Assembly: GCF_004745425.1 (NCBI RefSeq) | Contig: NZ_PGGK01000008.1 | Coordinates: 1 to 64,000, forward strand | DNA: 64,000 nucleotides | Source: Methanolobus halotolerans | GTDB lineage: Archaea; Halobacteriota; Methanosarcinia; Methanosarcinales; Methanosarcinaceae | Reading direction: 5' to 3' | Part shown: one piece after another, positions 8,795 to 17,895 of the stretch | Layout of the letters: every line of letters begins with the position of its first letter | Numbering within the stretch: position 1 is the first letter of the stretch | Made by a program: the position numbers and the translations under genes | Notes under the pieces: generated by a model | What the model was told of the DNA's origin: nothing | Seen by the model: the letters and a program-made list of their open reading frames with translations, nothing else | Databases searched by the model: none

Positions 8795-9610
8795 ATGAGC
8801 GCAGGCCTGCTGTTAAATGCAACCATCTGTTTTGCAATAACCATTTCTTCTTTTGCCTTTGCATGGGTACTTGCCCGCAGTTACCCGGAGCACAACGATA
8901 AGAGCAAACCTGCCCTCTGGTCCCTTATAGCCCTGTGGTCTCTTGTAGGCCTGACATACCTGCCCACCACAATAAGGATGATAGCTGCATACATGGGCGA
9001 CCAGCGACTTGATCTGATGTTGTATTATGTAACTGCAATACCATTCTCTTTCGTCACAGTGCCATTGGTATTCTTTATCCTGTATGTTATTATAGGGGAT
9101 CAGAAGATAAGCGGCTACATATCATTCCTGTTTGTCCTGTTTGGTGCTACTTACCTGGCATTCTTCTATTCCAGCGGAGTACTGGGTCCCGTAATTACAC
9201 CCCTGTCATCACTTTTCACGATCAATAGCGATATTGCCATAAACATATACCTGATTGGGCTCTTCGTAATACCCACAGCAATGATAATAGGGCTACTGAC
9301 TCTTATTTTGCTCCAGCGTATGCCAAAAAGGCTGCGTTATAGAACTGCTCTGCCCCTGGTAGCCATTTCATTTGTATTTGACTTCATGCTTACGGACATG
9401 ATCACACTGGACGATGCAATGCAACTGGCTGCAAGGATCTTTGTGCTCATCGGGACAGTGCAGGCATTCCTTGCCTATTTCCCCCCGATGACACTTCAGG
9501 AAAAACTCGGTATAAAAAGATATGAGTACAACCTGTACGAAAAAGAAGAAGATGAAGAAGACACTGACTTAGATAACGAAGATGAAGAGGAGGCCGACAT
9601 CATTGTCTGA
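8795..9610 (+). CDS. Seven-transmembrane protein of unknown function with acidic tail
   Basis: 271 residues with about seven hydrophobic helices, then LQEKLGIKRYEYNLY and a very acidic tail (EKEEDEEDTD...EDEEEAD). I recognise no catalytic motif. It is a clear paralogue of the protein at 12151-12936 (same order of segments: MSAGLLL, LVGLTYLPT, SINSDIAI, KRxRYRTxLPLVAISFVFDFMLTD). Both copies are transcribed divergently from an archaellin gene. It overlaps the following winged-helix gene. I infer a membrane sensor that acts through that partner; a 7TM sensor module or a transporter are alternatives. Confidence 0.6.
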   Translation: MSAGLLLNATICFAITISSFAFAWVLARSYPEHNDKSKPALWSLIALWSLVGLTYLPTTIRMIAAYMGDQRLDLMLYYVTAIPFSFVTVPLVFFILYVIIGDQKISGYISFLFVLFGATYLAFFYSSGVLGPVITPLSSLFTINSDIAINIYLIGLFVIPTAMIIGLLTLILLQRMPKRLRYRTALPLVAISFVFDFMLTDMITLDDAMQLAARIFVLIGTVQAFLAYFPPMTLQEKLGIKRYEYNLYEKEEDEEDTDLDNEDEEEADIIV

Positions 9611-9965
9611 AGAGATAGATGTAAGGCTTGAGCAGGAAGTCGCCGAGTTCTACCAGTCACTGGGCATACACCAGGGACCGGGAGATATACAGTACAGACT
9701 GATACTCAAAGTGCTCAGTAAGAATGAAGGCAAGATCACAGAGTTCTCAGAGATACGTGAGTACACTGATAAATTCGCAGACAAGGGAAGTATCGGAAGC
9801 AAAATGAAAACTGTGTTCCAGCTTGAAGGACTGGCCGAGAAGGTTAAAAGAGGCGGATACATCATTACAGACAAAGGCATTACCGCATCAAACTTCCTCA
9901 AAGACACGACAAATTTCTACAAAAAGAACAAGAGAATAGGCGAAATAATAGAAAGAATGCCCTGA
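9603..9965 (+). CDS. Small winged-helix-like protein, partner of the 7TM protein
   Basis: About 120 residues. TTG 9603 is the preferred start: GAGGAGG (9587-9593) lies 9 nt upstream, inside the end of the 7TM gene, giving an 8-bp overlap and likely translational coupling. The open frame extends to ATG 9582, but that start overlaps the ribosome binding site. Residues about 25-90 (QYRLILKVLSKNEGKITEF... GSIGSKMKTVFQLEGLAEKV...GGYIITDKG) read as a winged helix-turn-helix with beta wing. Together with the 7TM protein it could be a split membrane-sensor/DNA-binding pair controlling archaellin genes, comparable in logic to ArnR of Sulfolobus; this is inference. Confidence 0.5.
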   Translation: MSEEIDVRLEQEVAEFYQSLGIHQGPGDIQYRLILKVLSKNEGKITEFSEIREYTDKFADKGSIGSKMKTVFQLEGLAEKVKRGGYIITDKGITASNFLKDTTNFYKKNKRIGEIIERMP

Positions 9966-10368
9966 ATTCATCAAATCTACCAGTTTGTATTTGCCGTGGG
10001 TGGGCACTATGCCATATTGTATATTGATGCTAGTAAAAAACTAACGTCTTCTGTGAAATACATAACATACAGATCAAAATAAAAGAACTTCTTGTTCTAA
10101 GTGGTCAAAACCCTGAAGTTTACATTTTTCTGCATTTGTTATCGCATTGAAAAACAGATTGTTTTATGAAACGTGACCTACTGAGATTTATTTAGCAACT
10201 GTTAAAGATAAAACATAAGTTCGATATAAATATCTTTAATGCTTTTATTAGGTTTTTATTACAATATTTTGGTAAAAACCAGAGATCATACCAGAAATAA
10301 AAATAAAGACTGAACATAAGATTTTGTGTTATATTCTGTCATATTATTACTGATACCAAAGATCAGTT
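9966..10368. other. Gene-free AT-rich spacer
   Basis: About 400 bp between the winged-helix gene and the convergent archaellin gene. I see no convincing ORF or RNA; only short AT-rich runs and the terminator at its right end. Confidence 0.6.
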
Positions 10369-10408
10369 TTAAAAAAAAAGAAAGCATAAGGTGAAGAATC
10401 ACCTTATG
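10369..10408 (-). terminator. Terminator of archaellin operon overlapping the stop codon
   Basis: On the minus strand CATAAGGTGA pairs perfectly with TCACCTTATG (10 bp, 4-nt loop, 10385-10408), followed by a T-rich tract (10384-10369). The TAA stop of the archaellin lies inside the stem. Confidence 0.8.
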
Positions 10409-11180
10409 GATAGAGTTGCACGTTTTCCCTGATTCCGTATGAAGAAGGAGTTACAAACTCAGCAACTGTTGTAGCACCGGACTCGGGAGTCAGCACGATA
10501 TTCATAGTCGCCCTGGGCCCCACAACAAGACCACTATCCTTCAGCGCAGCAGTAATAGAACCAACCTCTTTAAAGCTGGTGTCACCTGCAGAAACTGTGG
10601 ATATATAGAGCGTCACCAGGTCACCTGTGTTCATAATAGGTTTTTCCTGACTGAAAGAACCATCCTCATCACGTATTTTATCCGCAGTGAAGAAGTACTT
10701 TGCATTATTGCCCGGTGTAGATGTGTTCGAGAGCAGTGCTTCCAGATTCTCAGCTGCAGTGCCATCCGAAGAAAAGTTATCCATTGCCGATTCATATGTC
10801 TTGTCATTATTGGCATATATCAGGTTATTGGTTGTAGTACCATCCGTTATAGAAATAACGACCTGGTTTACATCCACAGGAGAACTTCCAACGTTAAGAC
10901 CTACATTGAGTTTCAGCAAGGAAACGTTGCCGGCCATAGTAGTAGAATTGTCCTTTGCACGAACACCTTCTATACTCTTGACCATGATATTGGAAGATAC
11001 TTCCTGAGTGGACTGCTTACCGGTAGCCTGAGCTTTCTGTTGCAGGACGCCGGAAGTCTGTATCAGCACAGCCGCAGCGACTGCAGCTACCAGAACCATG
11101 GCAATGAATATGATAAGAGTGCCGATACCTACCTGAGCACGTGTATCTTTCCTGAGGTACAGTTGTTTGTTAGCTTTCAT
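10404..11180 (-). CDS. arlB: Archaellin (archaellum filament subunit)
   Basis: 258 residues with class III signal peptide [20 protein letters not shown], the hydrophobic filament helix ([21 protein letters not shown]) and a beta-rich surface domain with several N-x-S/T sequons (for example DNSTTM, NNFSS-like), which are candidate N-glycosylation sites. It is the second gene of the second archaellin pair and is closer to the 7000-7785 protein in the surface domain than to its own neighbour. It is followed by a strong hairpin/T-tract terminator. Confidence 0.92.
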   Translation of the reverse strand: MKANKQLYLRKDTRAQVGIGTLIIFIAMVLVAAVAAAVLIQTSGVLQQKAQATGKQSTQEVSSNIMVKSIEGVRAKDNSTTMAGNVSLLKLNVGLNVGSSPVDVNQVVISITDGTTTNNLIYANNDKTYESAMDNFSSDGTAAENLEALLSNTSTPGNNAKYFFTADKIRDEDGSFSQEKPIMNTGDLVTLYISTVSAGDTSFKEVGSITAALKDSGLVVGPRATMNIVLTPESGATTVAEFVTPSSYGIRENVQLYP

Positions 11181-11197
11181 AATACATTCTCCTTAAA

Positions 11198-11223
11198 AAC
11201 ATGTACAGTTGATTGTACATGTT
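11198..11223 (-). other. Perfect 10-bp hairpin between archaellin genes
   Basis: AACATGTACA (11198-11207) and TGTACATGTT (11214-11223) form a perfect stem with a 6-nt loop. It lies 7 bp after the stop of the first archaellin of the pair and before the ribosome binding site of the second. No T-tract follows, so RNA processing or differential translation is more likely than termination. It also contains two TGTACA words, which resemble TRP-box half sites, but no trp gene is nearby. Confidence 0.55.
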
Positions 11224-11229
11224 CTCAGC

Positions 11230-11991
11230 TTACGGATAGAGCTGTACGGTCTCCTTGACACCGTATGAAGAAGGTGTTACGAACTCAGCAATTGTAGCTG
11301 CACCGGATTCAGGAGTCAATACTATGTTCACGGTAGTCCTTGGAACGAGTTCCAGCTGAGAGTCAACCAAAGTTCCCTCTGTGTCAAAGGAACCCATATG
11401 AGAATATCCTACGGAGTTATTATTCGTAGTTGCAAGATATACAATAATGAGATCTCCTGTGTTCATTACAGGATTGGATTGTGAGAATGACCGATCTTCG
11501 TCACGTATCTTGTCAACTGTATAGAACTTAGTAGGATTTGTCCCATTGGTCAGTAAGGTCTTCAGGTTCGCATTAGCACTGTCATTAAAGCCTGTCATAG
11601 TACCATCATACGTCTTATCATTACCGGCATAAACCAGATTATGTGCAATCGAGCCATCAGTTATGGATATTACTACCTGATTGACATCCACAGGTGAACT
11701 GCCAACATTAAGACCTACCTGGAGTTTAAGCATGTCAATAGTCTCAGAAGTATCACTACCATTTACAGCACGCACACCTTCGATGTTCTTGACCATCAGG
11801 TTGGAAGATACTTCCTGAGTTGACTGCTTACCGGTAGACTGGGCTTTCTGTTGCAGGATACCGGATGTCTGTATCAGTACGGCGGCCGCAACAGCCGCGA
11901 CGAGCACCATGGCGATGAATATGATAAGGGTACCAATACCCACCTGGGCCCGGGTGTTATTTCTCATTGAGAATGTTCTGTTTGCTTTCAT
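11230..11991 (-). CDS. arlB: Archaellin (archaellum filament subunit)
   Basis: 253 residues. The class III signal peptide and first ~75 residues are identical to the archaellin at 7845-8618, and the upstream ribosome binding site and about 130 bp of coding DNA are almost identical. ATG 11991 is chosen from GGAGG 7 nt upstream. The surface domain is shorter and diverged. As first gene of the pair it is probably the major subunit of this locus; having two locus copies allows exchange or switching of filament antigens. Confidence 0.92.
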   Translation of the reverse strand: MKANRTFSMRNNTRAQVGIGTLIIFIAMVLVAAVAAAVLIQTSGILQQKAQSTGKQSTQEVSSNLMVKNIEGVRAVNGSDTSETIDMLKLQVGLNVGSSPVDVNQVVISITDGSIAHNLVYAGNDKTYDGTMTGFNDSANANLKTLLTNGTNPTKFYTVDKIRDEDRSFSQSNPVMNTGDLIIVYLATTNNNSVGYSHMGSFDTEGTLVDSQLELVPRTTVNIVLTPESGAATIAEFVTPSSYGVKETVQLYP

Positions 11992-12063
11992 GTACAATCC
12001 TCCTATAAATACATAAATATGTATTTATTTAGTATATATTAAATTAATATATAAATATCATTT

Positions 12064-12087
12064 GGTTGGAAATATCAAACTACAAAC
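12064..12087. promoter_or_regulatory. Shared element in archaellin/7TM divergent promoter (second copy)
   Basis: GGTTGGAAAT with downstream AAAC and CAAAC blocks, matching 8693-8716 in sequence and placement. It lies 73 bp before the archaellin start and 64 bp before the 7TM start. Confidence 0.4.
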
Positions 12088-12150
12088 TCGTCACAATTAC
12101 ACAATCCAAATATATAAATATAAATAATCAAATACATTATTGAGGAAAGA

Positions 12151-12936
12151 ATGAGTGCAGGACTACTACTAAGCAGTACGATCTGCTTTGCGATCGGTAT
12201 CTCATCCCTTGCGTTTGCATGGGTACTTTTGGCAAAAAGTGAACAATACCCTGAAAACAGCAGACCAGCTCTTTTTTCACTTGTCATTTTCTGGACACTG
12301 GTAGGACTTACATATTTACCCACATGCATCCGCACAATAGCAGCATATACGGGCAATATGGAGATGGATGCAATACTCTACTTCATATCTGCAGTACCCT
12401 TTGCCTTTGTCTCGGTGCCCCTGGTATTCTTTATTATCTATATAATCACCGGAAGCAAGAAAACAGGCGAATACCTGTCATTGATATTCACTTTGCTAGG
12501 TGCAGCATATCTTGCATTCCTGTACCAGAGCGGCATAGTCGGCCCTGATGTCAGCGAATGGGCATCTCTTTTCAGTATTAACAGCGATATTGCGATCCAC
12601 ATTTACCTGGTGGGTCTTTTCGTTATACCCACATCAATGATACTGGGACTGCTTTTACTCATATTCCTCCAAAAATTACCAAAAAGAATACGCTACAGGA
12701 CGGTTCTGCCTCTGGTAGCCATTTCATTTGTTTTCGATTTCATGCTCACTGACGTCATTGCAATCATAGATGTGGTGCAGGTATTTTCCAGACTGTTCGT
12801 CCTCATTGGCATCGTACTAGCATATCTTGCATATTTCCCGCCCATGACGGTACAGGAAAAGCTGGACATCCGGAAATATGCTGCTAATATTTACACATTT
12901 GCAGTATCTGATGAAAATGCGGAACTTGCGGACTGA
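12151..12936 (+). CDS. Seven-transmembrane protein of unknown function (paralogue)
   Basis: 261 residues, about seven hydrophobic segments, clearly homologous along its whole membrane part to the protein at 8795-9610. It ends with a short tail (FAVSDENAELAD) instead of the long acidic tail, and no winged-helix gene follows. It is divergent from an archaellin gene, as its paralogue is. The conserved loop LPKRIRYRTVLPLVAIS between helices 5 and 6 is positively charged and likely cytoplasmic. A T-rich stretch about 40 bp after the stop may end its transcript. Confidence 0.6.
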   Translation: MSAGLLLSSTICFAIGISSLAFAWVLLAKSEQYPENSRPALFSLVIFWTLVGLTYLPTCIRTIAAYTGNMEMDAILYFISAVPFAFVSVPLVFFIIYIITGSKKTGEYLSLIFTLLGAAYLAFLYQSGIVGPDVSEWASLFSINSDIAIHIYLVGLFVIPTSMILGLLLLIFLQKLPKRIRYRTVLPLVAISFVFDFMLTDVIAIIDVVQVFSRLFVLIGIVLAYLAYFPPMTVQEKLDIRKYAANIYTFAVSDENAELAD

Positions 12937-13037
12937 AGAACATCGATGAGATTTAAGTAGAAGTTCCTTTTTTTATATTAACTCACAATCCAAAAGAGAC
13001 AAAGCACCTATCTATGTTATTCGTTTCACCCAATACC

Positions 13038-13075
13038 GTTAAATAGTACCAGCACAATGTACGCCATTGTACATT
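13038..13075 (+). promoter_or_regulatory. trp promoter with TGTACA-type operator
   Basis: A TATA-like TTAAATAG (about 13039-13046) is followed by the inverted repeat AATGTAC (13056-13062) / GTACATT (13069-13075), which contains a TGTACA word. TGTACA is the known TRP-box sequence bound by the archaeal repressor TrpY in Methanothermobacter. The site would overlap the transcription start of trpC, as expected for repression. Whether this organism has TrpY cannot be seen here. Confidence 0.6.
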
Positions 13076-13086
13076 TTAGAACATAA

Positions 13087-13893
13087 ATGGTTATTATTAT
13101 GCACTCTGTTATCCAGGAAATAGTCCAGGCAACCGTTGAACGAACTGCCAGAATGGAATATCCAAAAATAAGAACTCCACACAGTAATTCCAGAACAAAG
13201 AGTATCATTTCAGACATCCGGCAGAAAAAAGCACAAGGAAGAGTACCTGTAATAGCAGAGGTCAAGCCTGCATCACCCGGAAAAAAACTCAGGGACATTT
13301 CACCAGCGGATGCTTCACATATAGCATCCGAAATGGAAAAGGCTGGTGCAGTGGCAATATCAGTGCTTACGGAACCCGAGTTCTTCCACGGATCGACCGG
13401 CAATCTCGAAGCTGTCAGAAAGAATGTCAGTATTCCGGTGCTGCGCAAGGACTTTATAATTGATAAGATCCAGTTCGACGAGGTTGAAAGTGACCTTATA
13501 TTACTAATAGCAGGTATTCTTGGAAGCGACCTTGATGAAATGGTAAATATAGCCATATCAAAAGGATTTGAACCACTTGTTGAGACCCACAACATAAGAG
13601 AACTCGAAGAAGCCCTCAAAACAAAGGCACAGCTCATCGGCATCAATAACCGGGACCTCAATACTCTGGAGATCAATCTGAATACTACACTTGAGCTTGC
13701 CCCGGTTGTAAGAGAGCACGATAAGAATAACGGTTCAGGTCATATAATTATCAGTGAGAGTGGAATACACAGCACAGATGATATAAGAAAAGTTATCGGA
13801 GCCGGAGCTGATGCAGTGCTTGTAGGCACATCCATAATCAAAAGTGATGATATTTACGCAAAGACAAAGGAGTTTGTCGATGCGCTTGATTAA
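13087..13893 (+). CDS. trpC: Indole-3-glycerol phosphate synthase
   Basis: 268 residues (264 if ATG 13099 is used). A (beta/alpha)8 enzyme of tryptophan synthesis that closes the indole ring from CdRP. Family motifs are present: VIAEVKPASPGK (catalytic Lys), SVLTEPEFFHGS, IPVLRKDFI (second Lys), LLIAGIL, LIGINNRDL, ISESGIHS and GADAVLVGTSI. The usual length is about 250, so the N-terminus is slightly long. It is followed by trpB (21 bp gap) and trpA; trpD, trpE, trpG and trpF are not in the window. Confidence 0.96.
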   Translation: MVIIMHSVIQEIVQATVERTARMEYPKIRTPHSNSRTKSIISDIRQKKAQGRVPVIAEVKPASPGKKLRDISPADASHIASEMEKAGAVAISVLTEPEFFHGSTGNLEAVRKNVSIPVLRKDFIIDKIQFDEVESDLILLIAGILGSDLDEMVNIAISKGFEPLVETHNIRELEEALKTKAQLIGINNRDLNTLEINLNTTLELAPVVREHDKNNGSGHIIISESGIHSTDDIRKVIGAGADAVLVGTSIIKSDDIYAKTKEFVDALD

Positions 13894-13914
13894 TGCAACT
13901 GATGGAGAGTTATC

Positions 13915-15129
13915 ATGAAAAGATCAATGTATGGTAAATATGGAGGACAGTTCGTTCCCGAGGTGCTGATGCCTGCACTAACGGAGCTTGAAGAAGCTTA
14001 TGAACGATACAAAAATAACCCTGAGTTCCTTGAAGAACTTGACTATTATATGAAGGAGTTTGGGGGCAGGGAAACTCCTCTTTATTTTGCAAAGAATCTC
14101 AGTAAAAAATATGGCATCAGGATATACCTGAAAAGAGAGGATCTTGTTCACGGTGGTGCCCATAAGCTGAATAACACACTCGGGCAGGCACTTCTTGCCA
14201 GATATATGGGAAAAGAGCGCATTATTGCTGAGACCGGAGCCGGACAGCATGGTACCGCAACTGCCATGGCAGCTGCCAACATGGGATTTATTTCCGAGGT
14301 TTACATGGGCGCAAAAGATGTCATTCGCCAGCACATGAATGTTTACAGGATGGAACTGATGGGATGTAAAGTGCATGCCGTAAAATCAGGTTCGATGACC
14401 CTGAAGGATGCCATCAACGAAGCACTCAGAGACTGGGTCACCAATGTCGAGAACACACATTATCTCATCGGATCCGTAGTAGGTCCGCATCCATATCCAA
14501 TGATAGTGCGGGATTTCCAGAGCGTGATCGGAAAGGAGGTCAGGGAGCAGATCATGGAGAAAGAAGGACGCTACCCGGATTCCATAGTTGCATGTGCAGG
14601 CGGTGGAAGCAATGCAATGGGAATATTCCATCCTTTCATCCAGGATAAGGAAGTCATGCTCTTTCCTGTTGAAGCAGGCGGCAAAGAACTGAAGACCACA
14701 GAGAAAGAGGCACTGCATTCGGCTTCTCTCTGTGTTGGTGAAGAAGGGATACTTCAGGGTGCACATACACTCATACTCCAGGATAAAGACGGACAGATAC
14801 TCGAGTCAAGCTCGGTTTCCGCAGGTCTTGATTATTCAGGCGTGGGACCGGAACTTGCTTATCTTGCAGATATTGGCAGGATAAAACCGTGTAACGTAAG
14901 TGATGACGAAGCACTGGAAGCATTCTATGAGCTCAGCCGCCTTGAAGGGATAATACCTGCACTAGAGTCATCCCATGCAGTAGCATATGTGATGAAAATG
15001 GCAGGAACAGGAGAGCTCGGAGACCTTGTGGTCATCAATCTTTCCGGAAGAGGAGACAAGGACCTTGAATCGGTATTCAGATTGAAGGAAGAGGGAGAGA
15101 AAAAACAGGAAAAGGAGGCTTGCCTGTGA
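13915..15129 (+). CDS. trpB: Tryptophan synthase beta chain
   Basis: 404 residues, full length. PLP-dependent subunit that joins indole with serine. Start [16 protein letters not shown] is typical of TrpB1. The PLP lysine lies in [12 protein letters not shown], with [13 protein letters not shown] and the phosphate-binding loop [10 protein letters not shown] downstream, and the C-terminal NLSGRGDKD. It is translated with trpA by a stop/start overlap (GTGA at 15126-15129). GGAGAG precedes the ATG. Confidence 0.97.
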   Translation: MKRSMYGKYGGQFVPEVLMPALTELEEAYERYKNNPEFLEELDYYMKEFGGRETPLYFAKNLSKKYGIRIYLKREDLVHGGAHKLNNTLGQALLARYMGKERIIAETGAGQHGTATAMAAANMGFISEVYMGAKDVIRQHMNVYRMELMGCKVHAVKSGSMTLKDAINEALRDWVTNVENTHYLIGSVVGPHPYPMIVRDFQSVIGKEVREQIMEKEGRYPDSIVACAGGGSNAMGIFHPFIQDKEVMLFPVEAGGKELKTTEKEALHSASLCVGEEGILQGAHTLILQDKDGQILESSSVSAGLDYSGVGPELAYLADIGRIKPCNVSDDEALEAFYELSRLEGIIPALESSHAVAYVMKMAGTGELGDLVVINLSGRGDKDLESVFRLKEEGEKKQEKEACL

Positions 15130-15902
15130 GACTAGCAGATAAATTTACCGAACTTGAGAAAAAGAAGGAAAAAGCTCTTATTGCTTATGTATGTGCAGGT
15201 GATCCTTCAGTTAAAGCTACTAAGGAAATAGTGCATGCGCTTGTAGAGGGTGGTGCGGACATAGTGGAGCTGGGACTACCATTCTCAGATCCTGTTGCAG
15301 ACGGACCGACCATCCAGGCTGCATCCACCCGTGCGCTGAAAGCGGGTATGAACCCGGACCTTTACTTTGAGATGGCTGCATCGATCAGGGAAAAGGTCCC
15401 GCTTGTCTGTATGACCTATTATAACCTGATATACAAAAGAGGAATAGAGAGGTTCGCCAGAGATTGTGCAGGGTCAGGGATCACCGGGATAATCGTACCA
15501 GATCTCCCGGCAGAGGAATCAGATGAATTGCATGATGCCTGTAAGAAGAACGGTGTCGACCTTATATTCCTCATCACTCCTGTGACAACAGGACCCAGAA
15601 TGGAATACATACTTGAGAAAACTTCCGGTTTTGTCTACATAGTCTCAAGACTCGGGGTCACTGGAGAAAGAGTCGATGTTGCAGGGTCCACAAAGAACAT
15701 ACTCGGACGTATCCACACAAATGTTCCAAAGGCAGTCGGTTTTGGCATATCCAACAAAGAACAGGCTTCCGAAGTAATGAAGGCAGGTGCTGATGCTGTA
15801 ATCGTTGGTTCTGCTTTTGTTAATATCATCGCTTCAGGTGACAATGTGAACAAAAGGATAGAAGAACTTGCATCCGAGCTTAAAGATAGTTGCAGGAAAT
15901 AG
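15126..15902 (+). CDS. trpA: Tryptophan synthase alpha chain
   Basis: 258 residues. Cleaves indole-glycerol phosphate and passes indole to TrpB. Motifs: [15 protein letters not shown] (catalytic Glu and Asp), the conserved [15 protein letters not shown] segment, [20 protein letters not shown] and the phosphate site VGFGISN plus [14 protein letters not shown] 15126 is chosen because GGAGG (15114-15118) lies 7 nt upstream; a TTG at 15120 is too close. The gene ends 24 bp from the convergent ftsY. Confidence 0.96.
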   Translation: MRLADKFTELEKKKEKALIAYVCAGDPSVKATKEIVHALVEGGADIVELGLPFSDPVADGPTIQAASTRALKAGMNPDLYFEMAASIREKVPLVCMTYYNLIYKRGIERFARDCAGSGITGIIVPDLPAEESDELHDACKKNGVDLIFLITPVTTGPRMEYILEKTSGFVYIVSRLGVTGERVDVAGSTKNILGRIHTNVPKAVGFGISNKEQASEVMKAGADAVIVGSAFVNIIASGDNVNKRIEELASELKDSCRK

Positions 15903-15926
15903 GTCAATAAAAGATAAGGGAGAGGA

Positions 15927-17189
15927 TCATTCTGCAAATAACTGGTCCACGAACCATTGCGGATCGAACTTTTGCAGGTCATCGTATCCCTGACCCATCC
16001 CCAGGAAAAGTATAGGCTTGCCTGTTATGTAGGCGATCGAGATAGCTGCACCGCCTTTTGCATCAGCATCTGTTTTGGTGAGAATGGAACCATCGATAGG
16101 AACGGCATCATTGAACTGGGAAGCACGCTCCACAGCATCATTACCTGCTACAGCCTCATCAACAAATATCATAAGATCAGGAGAACTCACACGGCAAACC
16201 TTCTTTAGTTGCGCCATGAGATTAACGTTAGTATGCATACGTCCGGCAGTATCTGAAAGTACCACATCGACTCTGTGTGCCTTTGCATACTGTACAGCAT
16301 CATAGACTACAGCAGCAGGGTCACCCTGTTCCTGATGTTTGATTATTTTTACGCCGACCTTGTCTGCATGAATTGCAAGCTGATCTATGGCACCTGCCCT
16401 GAAAGTATCACCTGCTGCAACAACCACCGAGTAGTCCTGGTCCTTCAGGCGCTTTGCAAGTTTTGCAATGGATGTTGTCTTGCCAGTACCGTTTATACCT
16501 ACAAAGACGATATGTACAGGCTTTCCGGCATTTTTTATGTACTCATCAAAATCAAAGATATTAGCACTCATAACATCGAGTATGGCATTCCGGAGTGCAC
16601 TTTCAACGATATCATCCGTATTCTTGCCTATACGACGCCTTGTACCTACCAGCTGTCCTTTAACGGATTCTACTATGGCTTCGGAAACTGACAGAGCTAA
16701 ATCACTCTCAAGAAGAGCCATCTCAAGCTCCCAGAGGGGCTCATCGAGGTCATCCTCTTCAAGGATGAACTCCCGCTCGAACATGAGAGCCTTCGCCTTC
16801 TGTGCAAAGCCGGTCTTTTTAGGCGTTTCAGGTGCAGATTCTTCTATTGAAGGCTCAGGTGCCTGATCTTCTGGATTTACTGCTCTGCCTCTTTTCCAGA
16901 AAGATAGGTTTCCGGATTTTCCCTCAGTTGATTTTTCTTCTTCTTCTTCTTCTTCTGCAGGAAGAAGCTTTATCGGAGCCTCCACCGACACTTCCGGAAC
17001 ATCCGAAACAATTGTTTCAGCCACCTCAGCTTCTAAAGAAGGTTCGGAAGATGGCACAGGTTCGGAAGATTCGACCGTTTCAGCAGATGTGCTCCCCTCT
17101 TCGTGTTCTACATCTACGGCCTTTTCATTAATCTTGCTTCCGAGCTTCTCTTTGAAGCCACTTAGTTTTGATTTGAGTTTATTGAACAC
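15927..17189 (-). CDS. ftsY: Signal recognition particle receptor FtsY
   Basis: About 420 residues from GTG 17189 (product MFNKLKSKLSGFKEKLG), which I prefer to longer starts that run into the prefoldin gene. Domains: basic amphipathic N-terminus, a long acidic low-complexity A region with a poly-Glu run (from a TTC repeat at about 16936-16955), the N domain, and the SRP GTPase domain with GINGTGKTTS (G1), GDTFRAGA, DTAGRMHTN (G3), TKTDADAKGG (G4) and FLGMGQGYDDL. It docks SRP-ribosome complexes at the membrane. It closes a translation-related minus-strand cluster. Confidence 0.95.
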   Translation of the reverse strand: MFNKLKSKLSGFKEKLGSKINEKAVDVEHEEGSTSAETVESSEPVPSSEPSLEAEVAETIVSDVPEVSVEAPIKLLPAEEEEEEEKSTEGKSGNLSFWKRGRAVNPEDQAPEPSIEESAPETPKKTGFAQKAKALMFEREFILEEDDLDEPLWELEMALLESDLALSVSEAIVESVKGQLVGTRRRIGKNTDDIVESALRNAILDVMSANIFDFDEYIKNAGKPVHIVFVGINGTGKTTSIAKLAKRLKDQDYSVVVAAGDTFRAGAIDQLAIHADKVGVKIIKHQEQGDPAAVVYDAVQYAKAHRVDVVLSDTAGRMHTNVNLMAQLKKVCRVSSPDLMIFVDEAVAGNDAVERASQFNDAVPIDGSILTKTDADAKGGAAISIAYITGKPILFLGMGQGYDDLQKFDPQWFVDQLFAE

Positions 17190-17226
17190 TTGACCAAACC
17201 TGCAGATGGATAAAAGGTCGAAAAGA

Positions 17227-17676
17227 TCAACGTGGAACCTGCCCTTGTCCCTGGGCCTGCTGCTCCTGTTGCTGCCGGGAGACAACAGCTTCAATGGCCT
17301 GCATCTGCTGAGATACCTGGGCCATGGAAGCATTCATGTTCTCATATGCCTTCTCAAGCTCTGCTTTACGCTTCTCCATAATCTCTTGTGCATCCTTGAG
17401 AGGCCGTTCAACGGAAACACCCGAACCGATATCTACTACGATCCTATCGACACGACCTATATTGGCATATACAAATGAACCGGAGCCTATCGGGAACATC
17501 ATCTCCGTGCCCTCTTCGATGTTAACGAGCTCTTCGATCGTTTTCAGGACTTTAGTACAATCATCCACAGAGATCTTCACCATAGTGATCTGCTGCTGGA
17601 TCATCTCTGCACGCTTCTGGAGCTCCCGGTGCTGCATGACAAGTGCCCGAGGGTCCTGTTCATTCATACCAGCCAT
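17227..17676 (-). CDS. pfdA: Prefoldin alpha subunit
   Basis: 149 residues. Two long coiled-coil helices (about 10-60 and 90-149) flank a beta hairpin region (MMFPIGSGSFVYANI...VVDIGSGVSVER), the standard alpha prefoldin layout. The C-terminal coil is Gln rich. In the hexameric chaperone it captures unfolded proteins for the thermosome. It lies between ftsY and the L18a gene as in other Euryarchaeota. Confidence 0.95.
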   Translation of the reverse strand: MAGMNEQDPRALVMQHRELQKRAEMIQQQITMVKISVDDCTKVLKTIEELVNIEEGTEMMFPIGSGSFVYANIGRVDRIVVDIGSGVSVERPLKDAQEIMEKRKAELEKAYENMNASMAQVSQQMQAIEAVVSRQQQEQQAQGQGQVPR

Positions 17677-17680
17677 GATA

Positions 17681-17857
17681 TCATGCCTCTGTTATACTTT
17701 CGATCCGGACATAGCCCCTTTTGAGGCCGTGTTTGCTTCCGAATAAGGAATACACCTTATCAAGGGCGTTCTTCTCGTTCTGACTTTCAACTTCTTTTGT
17801 GAAATTTTCCCATGCAATGCCTGCTTTGAAAGTGCCTTTAACCTGGAATGTCTTCAT
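17681..17857 (-). CDS. rpl18a: Large subunit ribosomal protein L18a/LX
   Basis: 58 residues from ATG 17857, set by GGTGA upstream; a GTG at 17866 is inside the ribosome binding site. [22 protein letters not shown] and the tail [13 protein letters not shown] match archaeal LX proteins. It ends 5 bp before prefoldin alpha and is cotranscribed with it. Confidence 0.94.
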   Translation of the reverse strand: MKTFQVKGTFKAGIAWENFTKEVESQNEKNALDKVYSLFGSKHGLKRGYVRIESITEA

Positions 17858-17895
17858 ATGAATCACCTGTAAAACCTGTATAGAATAAATATATC

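Noticed and set aside
13026-13676. 216-codon minus-strand ORF across trpC
   Set aside because: Shadow frame of trpC, which has all family motifs; the antisense product is Ser/Leu rich with no domain.
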